A stretch of 64,000 nt of DNA, from contig CM050449.1 in NCBI GenBank assembly GCA_027563935.2, forward strand, positions 83,173,178 through 83,237,177. The letters run 5' to 3'. The notes beneath the pieces are model-generated. The model saw only the letters and a list, made by a program, of their open reading frames with translations. It ran no database searches and had not been told where the DNA came from. Numbering within the stretch: the stretch's first letter is position 1; each line of letters opens with the position of its first letter. Positions 37,201 through 46,251 of this stretch are shown piece after piece. Both the position numbers and the translations under genes were made by a program. Origin of the DNA: Costus lasius (lineage: Eukaryota > Streptophyta > Magnoliopsida > Zingiberales > Costaceae).

Positions 37201-38972
37201 AGGAATTTTATGCTGTGGTCCAAGCCCTAAGGTATTGGAGACATTATCTCATTCATAGGGAGTTCACTCTCAATAGTGACCACCAGGCCCTCTCCTATCT
37301 AAGTGCTCAAAAGAAATTAAACTCAAGGCATGCTAAGTGGGTTGAATACCTACAACAATATACTTTTGTGCTTAGACATAAATCAGGATCTGAAAATAAA
37401 GTAGCAGATGCCCTCAGTAGAGTAACTTTATTATTGAACAAAATGCATGTTGAAGTTACTTGCTTTGATTCCATGAAAAATGCTTATCTTGAATGTCCTG
37501 ATTTTTCTACTTTATATGCTGACCTTAGTCAAGACCCATTAAGTCACCCCCTCTACACCCTTAGGGATGGGTATCTCTTTCTTGGACCAACCCTTTGTGT
37601 GCCCAAGACATCCATCCGAGAATTCCTTGTTTGGGAATTACACGGCGGCGGGTCTGCCGGGCACCACGGTCGAGATAAGACCCAAGCCCTTGTAAAGGAA
37701 CGGTTCTACTGGCCGAACCTTTACCAGGATGTAGCTAAGGTCGTGAGGCATTGTAGGACTTGTCAGCTCACTAAAGTCCACAAGCACAGTCCCGGCCTGT
37801 ACACTCCCTTACCTATTCCCCAAGCCCCTTGGCAAGATCTTAGTATGGACTTCATTCTAGGACTACCCCGAACCTCAGCTAAACATGATTCTATATTTGT
37901 GGTAATTGATAGATTTACTAAGATGGCCCATTTTATAGCTTGCACCAAAACCACTGATGCCTCCCATGTTGCTAAACTCTTCTTCAGAGAAGTTGTCAGG
38001 CTTCGTGGGACACCCTTAACTATAGTGTCTGATAGAGACCCTAGGTTTGTAAGTCATTTTTGGAGGACCCTATGGACCCTTCTAGGAACAAAACTCAAGT
38101 TCTCCACAGCCTACCATCCCCAGACGGATGGGCAGACTGAAGTGGTCAACCTATCACTTGGGAGTATCCTTAGGAGTTTAGTAAGTGAACATCCTGGCAA
38201 CTGGGATAAACTCTTACCCACTGCCGAGTTTTCCTACAATAGTACAGTCAACAAAACCACAGGTCTCTCCCCTTTCCAAGCCAACCTAGGGTATCAACCT
38301 AACAAGCCTATAGATCTCTTCCCTCTACCCAGACATTTTAGGACTTCTTTACCTGCTCGTGACTTTGCTTTACATACTTCGCAAATGCATGCTGAAATAT
38401 TCTCTAAAATGCTAGAGTCTGTTAATCACTATCGCGAAGCTGCTAACAAGCATCGCCGAGAAAGGTTATTCTCCACAGGCGACAAAGTGATCCTACGAGC
38501 ACGTGAGGAGCGCATCCACGGGACAAGGCACAAATTGGAAGCAAAAGGATTAGGCCCCTTCACCATCATAGACAAAGTCAACGACAATGCCTATGTCCTT
38601 GACCTGCCACCTGAACTAGGGATCCCCACCACTGTCAACGTGGAGGATCTCACCCTCTATCATGAGCCTATCCCCATACCAGATCTAGATGACACCAACA
38701 AAATGGAGATTGAGGCTATTCTCGAGGACCAAACCAAATTCACCACTAATGAGGTACAAGTGTTTTATCGAGTTAGACTCATTAATGGTGAAGAGGTATG
38801 GCTTCCTGAGTTAGAGCTAGCTATAGCCGCCCCTGAGTTACTCCAAGGGTACAAGGATAATTCTCCAGAGGAGAATCCTTTCAACCCGGGGAGAGCTGAT
38901 GGAGGCAGTAGCCCTGCTCTGAGGAGATCTGCTCGGACTCGTAGGGTACCTAATCGATATGGGTTCCCTTAG
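34236..38972 (+). CDS. Intact chromovirus gag-pol polyprotein (element L)
   Basis: One 1578-residue frame carries all steps of retrotransposition. Gag core is at about 141-310 (FLDWTTKLEQYFEW) and the CCHC knuckle at 359-372 (CHGCQQYGHYMKDC). The aspartic protease Asp is at 455 in VIDGGSS. Reverse transcriptase starts near 661, with YFDDIL Asp pair 807/808, and RNase H spans about 945-1060. The integrase zinc finger is at about 1133-1177, the catalytic triad Asp1205, Asp1266, Glu1302 has the usual 35-residue gap, and a GPF motif is near 1440. A chromodomain-like tail (IEAILED to EVWLPELELA) lies at about 1490-1545. The last 24 residues are encoded inside the 3' LTR. The ATG at 34236 follows a 160-bp leader. 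No stop or missing catalytic residue is seen. Confidence 0.95.
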   Translation: MQTQSKTQQQEQNPTMDPTAMNEKFEFLTEQIGTLTRSLNQLTTEFHDFRERSSNHASEPPSPHHVDTQQPPAWNGHQTPTRAGTQPMWNGYPNPHHVGTQPQPTWNGYPNPNHAHQPTMWNGPPIQTPPQPRFREDEVHRAIKLNPPTFNGSLEPRDFLDWTTKLEQYFEWSMIPEHSKVRLAKCLLEGNARLYWTNIENNQERLNLPPIETWLEMRQQLKLKYVPSYFQSKLFDQASSLTQGSMTVDQYTASFEEFLLRGNPGENPLFSLSRYKNGLRSEIRKGLTYYQIDSIEVAHLRAKEIEQELKVAFMREFSASRPSPRPTQPQSSPRPTQPQSSSTPKPNPSSYPEPSRVKCHGCQQYGHYMKDCPKRVLYLGEENQTPRLEDINDPDSDCQILEDNDYDSSEEPAQNTLGVVRCTLMKPSPTDDWRRTSIFHTYTKCNGNMCKVVIDGGSSLNAVSHSAITKFKLKMEAHPTPYNISWVNQSSVPVTHRSLIPLQFGTYDGQIWCDVITMDVAQVLLGRPWLYDMDVVHYGRTNTYVFSHSGQKIKLKPSMPRELKASTNKGKIEETKTTQPTLQLMRPKDYRPDQPLFTLVLKEVNQEEESKPPPEVETLLEQYSELTPEELPTGIPPLRDIQHAIDLVPGSTLPNLPHYRMNPTEHQELKRQVNDLLEKGHIRESLSPCAVPALLTPKKDGSWRMCIDCRAINKITVKYRFPIPRLDDMLDMLVGSKWFSKLDLRSGYHQVRIRLGDEWKTAFKTKDGLYEWLVMPFGLTNAPSTFMRLMTQVLKPFIGKFLVVYFDDILIYSKTKEEHLEHLRKTLDLLKEEQLYINLKKCSFLSHSVIFLGFIVSEHGLQADPSKIQAIKDWPEPKTITEVRNFHGLATFYRRFIRNFSSIVAPITSCLKQGEFSWTKAASKAFQELKDKMTTAPVLRLPDFSKVFEVDCDASGVGIGGTLSQEGHPIAFFSEKLNEAKQKYSTYDKEFYAVVQALRYWRHYLIHREFTLNSDHQALSYLSAQKKLNSRHAKWVEYLQQYTFVLRHKSGSENKVADALSRVTLLLNKMHVEVTCFDSMKNAYLECPDFSTLYADLSQDPLSHPLYTLRDGYLFLGPTLCVPKTSIREFLVWELHGGGSAGHHGRDKTQALVKERFYWPNLYQDVAKVVRHCRTCQLTKVHKHSPGLYTPLPIPQAPWQDLSMDFILGLPRTSAKHDSIFVVIDRFTKMAHFIACTKTTDASHVAKLFFREVVRLRGTPLTIVSDRDPRFVSHFWRTLWTLLGTKLKFSTAYHPQTDGQTEVVNLSLGSILRSLVSEHPGNWDKLLPTAEFSYNSTVNKTTGLSPFQANLGYQPNKPIDLFPLPRHFRTSLPARDFALHTSQMHAEIFSKMLESVNHYREAANKHRRERLFSTGDKVILRAREERIHGTRHKLEAKGLGPFTIIDKVNDNAYVLDLPPELGIPTTVNVEDLTLYHEPIPIPDLDDTNKMEIEAILEDQTKFTTNEVQVFYRVRLINGEEVWLPELELAIAAPELLQGYKDNSPEENPFNPGRADGGSSPALRRSARTRRVPNRYGFP
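38885..38896 (+). other. L polypurine tract inside the coding frame
   Basis: A purine-rich run (GGGGAGAG followed by C) lies directly before the 3' LTR. It is part of the gag-pol frame (PGRA), so priming site and codons overlap. M has the same arrangement. Confidence 0.6.
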
Positions 38973-40551
38973 AGTCCCCTCTCTCTTGCATTGCATTTTA
39001 GGCTAAGTTGTTTTCAATAACACCATGCATCATGTAGTCAAATATGGTAAGTCCACTTGTAGTAGGTAGTGCATTGTAATTCATAAAACTCTATGTACTC
39101 TTGCATCATAATAGAGTAGTGCATGCATACAATAGGCTCCATTTGGCAGGTCACTCAAGTAAGAAGCAGCTCAAGCTCCAGCTCAACATCACTCAAGGTC
39201 CACTCACCAAGTTCAGCTCCAGAAAAGGAAGGAAGACTTCAAAGTCCAAGTTCACTTCAAAGCCATGCTATGACTCACTTGCCATCCTTGTTGGGCGCCT
39301 ATTCAAGAGGGCAAATCAGCCACCTCATCATCCACCCAAGATGATATGCGCCAACCTCTAGTCCAAGCAAGGAACGAATTCAATTCCCTCATCCATCAAG
39401 ATCCAAAATCAAAGGGAATATCCATCCAGATCCACAATCAAAGGAGAGCATTTATGAAGACATTTATGATGAATTGCCATCTCTTGTTGCCGCCCAAGCC
39501 TTCATGGAAAGGATTCAAAATTTGAATCTCTTATCCATGCGCCAACAAACAATTCACCAAAGGATAAGAAGATACTCTCATCGCCCATCAAAACAATTAA
39601 TGAGTTGCCAAGAGAAGATCACCCAAAGAAGGAAGCTCTTAAAGAGGATTTGCGCCCACCTCTTGATTTTGAATTTCAAATTCCATCCATCTTTGTAGTA
39701 GGTGCATGGAAGCTAATGACTATCCTGCCCTAGCCCCATCTCGCCTGTAAAAGCATAGTCTTCCCCCTTGTATTCGATTACCTCTTGATGAAATACATTG
39801 TCTATTAGTTGCCTAGCTTAATTACTTGTGTTAGTGATAAAATTCCCTTTAGCCGAGCTCTTCACCTTCTTCTAGCTCTTCCACCGAAACCCTAAGAAGC
39901 TCTCCTCTTTGTTTGTGTGCGCCACCACAAGGAGTACTTCTTCACCCTCGGTTTGGAGCAAGAAGAGAAGCACCCTCGGCCTCAAGGAGTTCTCATCCCT
40001 TTCGGCTAAGTCTTCTTCTCTACACCTCTTATTTAACTTTAAGAACTCTCCTCTACACTCATCTTTGTTTATATAACTTATAGGTTGCGCTTGGAGTGGT
40101 CTAAGAGGGGCGTTTCCCCCTCCCCTTCTCCTTCTCCCCCTCTCTCTAGTTGCTTAAGATTAGCAAGGGAATTTGTGAGGCTTAACCTCACCCCTTGATT
40201 TATTCCTGTATTAAAATCCGTGACTTGTACGGATCTTCTGTGTTTGCTTGTAAGCTCCACCCTACACCTTCCATCAGAGTTGGACCGGTGAAGATCGGGA
40301 AGCACAGCCCTTCAATCCTCAAGGGCTGCACTGTAAGTTTATTTTCCTGCATTTACAGCTTTCTAGTGTAATTTTGATTTACTGTTCTTAGTTAAACTCG
40401 GGTTTTCCTATACGTAAAAATACAAAAAAAAAAGATTAGTTTCTTAACCTCGTTAGTATAACTTCAGTTTTCTCTTACTATTAAGCTATTTATCAAAATC
40501 AGTTTTTCAAAACCGTTGTTTGAATGCTCTAGACCCCCCCGTCCTACATCA
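38897..40551 (+). repeat. L 3' LTR
   Basis: This 1655-bp LTR starts TGATGGAGGCAG inside the polyprotein frame and ends CCTACATCA before GCGGT. Its TATA site carries a TATA to TGTA change relative to the 5' LTR. Confidence 0.93.
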
Positions 40552-41077
40552 GCGGTTTGGCTTGGTTGGTTATAAAAGAAGGGGTATGCGCCCCCTCTTG
40601 TAATGATCATTGGATGAACATCAAGTGTAGAATTCTTCTTGAGGAAAAGGCAACTTGGAGTTGCGCAAGCCTTAGAATTCATGCCGCCCTCTTCTTCTTG
40701 TGGAGCGCCACCCTCTCTTCTCTTCCTCTTGTCCTTGGCCGAGAGTCTCCAAGCAAGGAGACAAGTTGGCGTGAAGAGCAAGGAGGAAGGAGAAGGAGAT
40801 TCCGAGAGGTGATCTTCTCTTCCCGAGGCTAGCACCGAGCGTGGAAGGGAGCAACGTTGAGATGGTCGACGCGTGGATACTTGTAGAGGACGAGCACGTG
40901 AGCGTCTTCAACTTGGCACCTTCATCCTAACAAGCAATAGAGGTACTAACCCTAACACATCCTTGTGTTCTCTCTCTCGCATGGATCCTTGGGAAAGGAA
41001 TGTGTTTCGGGTGTAATGCTTCTTCCGCTGCGTCCTGGGACTGCAAAATTTTAAATTACACCCGGCATTCCCCAACA

Positions 41078-41855
41078 CGTATCGCTCGTGAAGGCAATAC
41101 TTCATCTCCTCCCATCGGGTAATGGGAGGGGGAGCATTCTTTTTGTTTTGGCGCTCAACATTCTGCCAATGGAGGCGCGCGGGACCATCAAGGAAGGTGT
41201 GGACTATGCGAACTCGCATGTATTGAGGAGTGTCACTCAAGTCAAAGTAGGTATCCACCGAGGTGACCCAATCTAGGAACTTAGTAGGGTCAAGATCACC
41301 CGCAAAGTGTGGGGGGGTCTCACGGATAAAATGATGGACATCGACATCGGCTCGCTGTCGCTCAAATCTAGGTTGGGTTGGGGGCCTTTGTGTGGCCCAA
41401 ACATCGTCTTCATTGTATGGCTCATCCTCATAACCTGGGCCTTCATGAGCCATGTAGGGCCCATGGCAGCCAGATCCGTACACAAGGGGTTGGCGTCAAA
41501 CGGGCGCAACTACCGGCGGTAACTCCCTAGTCGGAGCAGTCCGAGCGGACTGAGGGGGTTGACTCAAGTTGGGGCACCTTTGCCCCGATGCATTAACGGC
41601 ATCAGTAAGGTCTTGGATACCAGCCAAAAGTTGCTGGAACATAGTCTCCAATGACAGCTTGAGTTGCTGCATGGCGGTATCCGTGGACTGCTTATACGCA
41701 GCGAGCTGCATAGTCAGCGTGTCCACTCGCGCAGTAAGTGCAACTACGGAGTCTAAAGAGGTGCTAGTCCCTTCCGAAGGTTGGACCGATTCTTGGGTTT
41801 CCGGGATAGTGTCGGGGAATTGGGAAGACAAGAGTTGCAATCTTGTGGTCACCAT
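41078..41855 (-). pseudogene. Gypsy gag N-terminal half (element A)
   Basis: On the minus strand the frame starts ATG at 41855 (MVTTRLQLLSSQF). It has a coiled-coil-like stretch (VVALTARVDTLTMQLAAY) and is stopped by TGA at 41496-41498. The same frame continues at 41483 (MYGSGCHGPYM) into the capsid core (FLDWVTSVDTYFD, WEEMKYCLHERYV). It is cut at 41082 by D, and gag resumes at 2898. J has the same start (MVTTRSQIKSSQF) on the plus strand. Confidence 0.85.
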
Positions 41856-41971
41856 GCACTATCAAGGCTGAAAATGACTAAGTGCAGGATGCTGAAAATG
41901 CGAAACCAATGCGGAAATATGCGATGCAACGGAGTTGGACCGTGCGAACGATAAGAATCGAACGCGCAATG

Positions 41972-41984
41972 TCCTCTGATACCA
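41972..41984 (-). other. A primer-binding site
   Basis: On the minus strand TGGTATCAGAGGA follows the end of the A 5' LTR. It matches initiator Met-tRNA except near the end, and J has the same version. Confidence 0.8.
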
Positions 41985-41988
41985 GAAT

Positions 41989-42740
41989 TGATGGAGCTAC
42001 TGTAGGAGGGATGGTCCTTAAAGCCGTACACTAAGGATTTACACAATGCACGCGAAAATAGGAGAGGATCTTTAGACGAGGGAAGTGAAAATCGCTTCGA
42101 AAATGCAGCAGAAAACACGATGAAATCAGCGTCGAGTTCGATCGGGGCAACACGAATGCGAAAGAACACAACGACACGCAACCACAAAATGTAACACACT
42201 AACCTCATAGCAATTTAGCACTCTCACGCAGTAGATTTTAAGCTCAGCACGTCGCAATTGGAAGTAGCGGATTCACAGGGCACAGCTCGCACGCCTATGC
42301 GCTTGAAACAAACTAAAGAACAGCAGAACGTCCACATCTCCGGCGAACGGATACCCGTGGAAGATTGGAAATCTTAACGGAAATGAACACGACGAAATGA
42401 AAAGACAGGCGGACCTGACCCACCGGAGGCGGTGGGATTTACTTTACTACTTTGAAAACCAGGAAGGAAACACTTCGGAGTCGAGGCACCGACCACGACT
42501 TCAACTTCTACAAGCACTGGAGGCTCTCAGCTCACCAGGAGTACTCTAACACCAAGAGAACTAAGGAACACAACACCCCAGCCTCCTCTTTTATAGAACA
42601 AGAGGGGAGGGAACAAGACAAAGTAGAAAAAGAAAAGCTACTTTAACAACTACCTACTCTTGCAGCCCATAAAGTAGTCAAGCTGCAGCTACAAGACAAA
42701 AGAGAAACAAACTTCTACCTAATATTCTTGAAGCTGGTCG
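41989..42740 (-). repeat. A 5' LTR, cut by element K
   Basis: The inner end is at 41989 (CTCCATCA on the minus strand). The LTR continues to 42740, where K is inserted. Its outer end is uncertain. A candidate TG terminus lies at 51831-51832, just beyond K and its GGTCG duplication. J keeps a homologous piece at 55239-55696. Confidence 0.7.
42588..42595 (-). promoter_or_regulatory. TATA box of the A LTR
   Basis: The minus strand reads TATAAAAG within GTTCTATAAAAGAGG, about 600 bp upstream of the LTR end. This is a plausible promoter position for the element's transcript. Confidence 0.5.
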
Positions 42741-44412
42741 TGTTGGGGTATGCCCTTAAGCCTAATGTTTGAGGCCTTGGGATTGTAACAGTATCATGTA
42801 ATAAACGTTTATGTTTATAAAGGCATGGTTATTATTCAGTTAGTTACATTGTCTGCTGCAATATATGTTCTTCTGAATAATGTCTCAAAGCTGTTCAGCT
42901 AGGCTGACAGGCTATAATGTCCTTAGTCGATATATCTTGGTGAACATGAGACAGCCTTGATATGGTTAAGACTAATATGTGTTCTAGTCTTATAGGATGC
43001 TTCGAGCATGGAATAAGATGTAGACTCATGGGTACATTGGATGTGCTGGACAGACCCTACTAGGATATTCAATTGTTTGTCACAATGTGAATAATCCTTG
43101 AATGTGACAAGTGGCACATTTCCTCTGACTTGAGATCACTTGTGTTTTCTAAATGATGATTGTCATTGTTTTGAGGTAGTTCAATATCATTTGAAACATA
43201 ATGATTATAGACTATCTTGGATAATGAGCTTGAGTCATGTTAGGGCACTAGTGATAGACATAGGATTGCCGTCTCCTTGTTTAAGGAGTGTGATGTTCTA
43301 AAGGGGCCCCCTGGATGAGATGATTGAGAAAGTGTATGGCCATACCCAGATGACAGTGTTCATCTGATCTAATCATGCTCATCATATTGGAGCTACAAGC
43401 TTGACACGCTTGTCCAATAAGAACATCCAGTGGCAAAGGAAGTATGCATGCCTAGTGAAGTTGATTCACACTTGTGCTGTTTTTGGGTGTAGTCTTGGAA
43501 GACTTTTTCTTTTATATCGGGAGACAGTGATGTGTTGCTAGATACCCCTCACTGATCGTGATAACGTGAGTTATCGTTACCGACATTTAAAGGAAACCCT
43601 CAGGGTCGCACAATTTGATGATATGGCTTACTTAAGTCAGATCGTGTGGACTGAATTGGTTAGGTTCAGTTTAAAGGGATTTAATCTCTGATTGTAAGTG
43701 AGATCTAGTCTGATCATGTTTGATTGATTAGGGCTTGAGATCGGTAAGCTTCGATCGAGAGAATAGATGCTAGATCGGTGAGATCAAGAGCATCAAGAGA
43801 TGAACGGTCAGATCTGGAGCCTTAGGGTTTATTTGAGATCTAGACTTGATTACTTGGCTTGATTGGTTTTAAACCAAACCAAATTGAACCGGCTCATGAA
43901 ATGAGCGCATGGTTCAAGATGTGGCGACATGTTCACTTGGCGTGAACGTTGGAGCGGTGAGTGGTTGCTATTTTTAGTAACCATGATCTCCAATTGGAGT
44001 CACTCACGTTCGAATAGAGTGCTCTCTATTCTCGCCTCTCGCTCTCATTCCTCTCGACTTCCGTGTGTGGCGACGCCTTGAAGGTTGAGGAGGTTTCGGC
44101 CAAGAGAATATCAACTCATCTTTTCCCTTCCATTCGGCAAGACAACCTTGGAACCTTGCTAGCACAAGGAGCACAAAGGAAGAAGCACATTGTTCATCTT
44201 GTGTGCGAGACTTTGGAGAAGAGGCGCTTGCAACTTTCGCTTCCAAGGCGCCATCTTGAAATGGCTACGGTATGAACCCTTCTCTATTTGCAATTGGGTT
44301 ATTATGGTTGATCATATCTCATGAAACCGATCTCAAGAAACCCTCTTCCGCTGCTTAAAATTTTAATATGCGCCATACTTAGGGGTTTCGCCCCCCTTGT
44401 GGGGACCTTTCA
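42741..44412 (+). repeat. K 5' LTR
   Basis: It runs from TGTTGGGGTATGCCC to GGGGACCTTTCA. The palindrome GTATGGCCATAC is at 43334-43345, and the conserved block GTGATGTGTTGCTAGATACC starts near 43527. Confidence 0.94.
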
Positions 44413-44414
44413 AT

Positions 44415-44427
44415 TGGTATCAGAGCC
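44415..44427 (+). other. K primer-binding site
   Basis: TGGTATCAGAGCC, two bases after the LTR, matches initiator Met-tRNA. Confidence 0.9.
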
Positions 44428-46251
44428 AAGTTCATGTTTTATGATTGCCATGTTATGTTTTATGATCCATGTTTGCGCAAGATAACAGATCTATAGGTCA
44501 CATGCGAATGCTTATGCTGTAGTTGTAAGTTGGCGAAAATACATGTTTCTTATAGATGTTATTTTCTCCTTGGCGCATGTTGTTGGCGGATGGTTCATTG
44601 TGTTTTCAAAACAAATAACTTGCGCGATTCATCTTAGATCTAAGGCACCTACTTTAAACCCTTAGATGGGTTATTAGGGTTGAAGTCACCCCCCTTAGGT
44701 TAGATCCAAAAGTCTGATCAGACTATCTAACAGCCTTGATGGGTTGACCAGGTAGCACCTGTGCGCAAGCACGTGGTGGCTACAGGTCGGCTGCAGACAG
44801 GCGTGTAGCGATGTCTGATTGAGACAACTGATGAACGCACATGAGTTAGGCCCGGGGTCACACCCGCTTGCCAGACCTCATTGTGGTTGTTCAGCCCTGG
44901 CGCATGCATGGTTGACCTTATGGTCGACTCAAGTCAGTTAGGACTTGGTGCATGCAAGGGCAGTGGATCTGACTAGGATGGATGAGTGGATCCCTAGTAA
45001 TAGACCATTGTAAGGCAGTAGGGCAAATAAGGAAAATTAAAATTCATCCCAAGGGGTTTTCGAAATTTAATTTTCATGATTGGATCACATGTTGATTGTT
45101 GCATATGTATGTTTATTTAATCTTATGTGGGCTGCCCGTCTTTAATGAGTGCTGTGCTGGGGCCTGCGTGCCTGGTTAATTTTGTAAATTAATTTTATAT
45201 TGTGATCTGCGCAACACATTGCTTTAATTTATAAAATGTAATTGACCTGCGTGTCAATCTTGTCTAGATAGTTAAATTTGTAATTTAATTAGACAAGAGC
45301 ACAGAGCACTCTTGGCAGAGGCGCATGCAGCAAGTGGCTTGACCAGGTGGGAGGTCTAGGGTTCGACCCTAGGACCTGGCGCATATTCCTGGTGGGCGCA
45401 CCAGACCTGCAGATGGCGCTTGGGCCCTGGTTTGGGCCAGATGAGCAGCAAAAGCCCCATGAAGAAAAGCAAGTCAAGACTTAAGTTAAATTAAGGTCTT
45501 ACTAGGGCTATGGGCTTTTACCACATAAGATTCATGCTTTCTTTTATTTATTGTTTAAATATTAGAATTGCATGATTAGTTTATCTTCTGCTATCACCAT
45601 AGGAATTGCATGATAGTGAAGAAGATAAAAGACCGTTAAAATCCAACGCTTAAATATCAAGCTCGTAAGCCTTCTGACGCGAAACCTCACTGTTCTGACT
45701 ATCGTTGGAGCCGTGTTGTACCCACTCAGTGGGCACGTCCATCTATCTTCAGACGGTGTGGGATTACACCTGTGTGTTACAGAGTAGGGATTTATCCCTT
45801 CTTGTTGCTCAGCATAGCACATGGTGGTCCAGGGAGTAGGTCGGGTCAGCTTGACCATGTAGGCTACATATGTGGTGCATATGGTAGCACATGGGGGCAG
45901 CCATCTGTGGGGTCAGAGATTGTGTTGTACCAACTCAGTTGGCACAGTCTGCTGGATTGCCCAGATGAAGGGGAATCGCATGGGTTGGCGATCGGCAGGG
46001 ACTGCCTACCGGAGATTAGTGCTTGTACTCTCTGTGCATCTTATCTCGCCTGAGCGGGATGCGGAGACCAAGTATGAAATCCGGATCCCATCTCACTAAA
46101 AGAGTGTCTACTCTTTCGGACTGTTTAATGGATTTTTCAGTCAGATAAAATAGTGAGAAAAAGAATCTTTCTTAAGTCCTGATTGATTCTTCACATTGAT
46201 ACTGACCTTGCTGTTCTTGCATTGTTGTAGATACCTGCAGCAACGAACACC
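44428..46251 (+). other. K leader, no coding domain seen
   Basis: This is a 1.8-kb untranslated stretch between PBS and gag, collinear with the C leader. The ORFs here are short and have no recognisable family. Confidence 0.75.

Larger units (their letters stand above)
32407..40551 (+). mobile_element. Element L, full-length chromovirus (Ty3/gypsy)
   Basis: L is 8145 bp, with two 1655-bp LTRs, PBS, one uninterrupted gag-pol frame and a PPT. GCGGT is duplicated at 32402-32406 and 40552-40556. By eye the LTRs differ at about ten sites. It is the only element here with a complete open set of protein domains. The host site is the D 3' LTR, and a deleted relic at the same site is present in the D 5' LTR. 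Clade placement within chromoviruses (Reina-like, from the MPFGLTNAPSTF block and short chromodomain) is tentative. Confidence 0.94.
2899..41077 (+). mobile_element. Element D, composite LTR retrotransposon of copia origin carrying four nested insertions
   Basis: D begins TGTTGGTGTATATGCCCT and ends CATTCCCCAACA, with CGTAT duplicated on both sides (2894-2898 and 41078-41082). It has a 5' LTR (2899-7455), PBS (7457-7468), decayed gag and pol, a PPT (30492-30507) and a 3' LTR (30508-41077). When nested E, L' and L with their duplicated target bases are removed, each LTR is exactly 2420 bp. C (with B inside it) interrupts the internal region. D's own coding capacity is lost, so it would have needed proteins from another element to move. 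Confidence 0.9.
30508..41077 (+). repeat. D 3' LTR, interrupted by full-length L
   Basis: It begins TGTTGGTGTATATGCCCT and ends CATTCCCCAACA, followed by CGTAT. The 8145-bp L element plus its 5-bp duplication sit inside. Removing them leaves 2420 bp, equal to the 5' LTR. The 24-bp repeat block recurs at 31540-31835. Confidence 0.9.
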
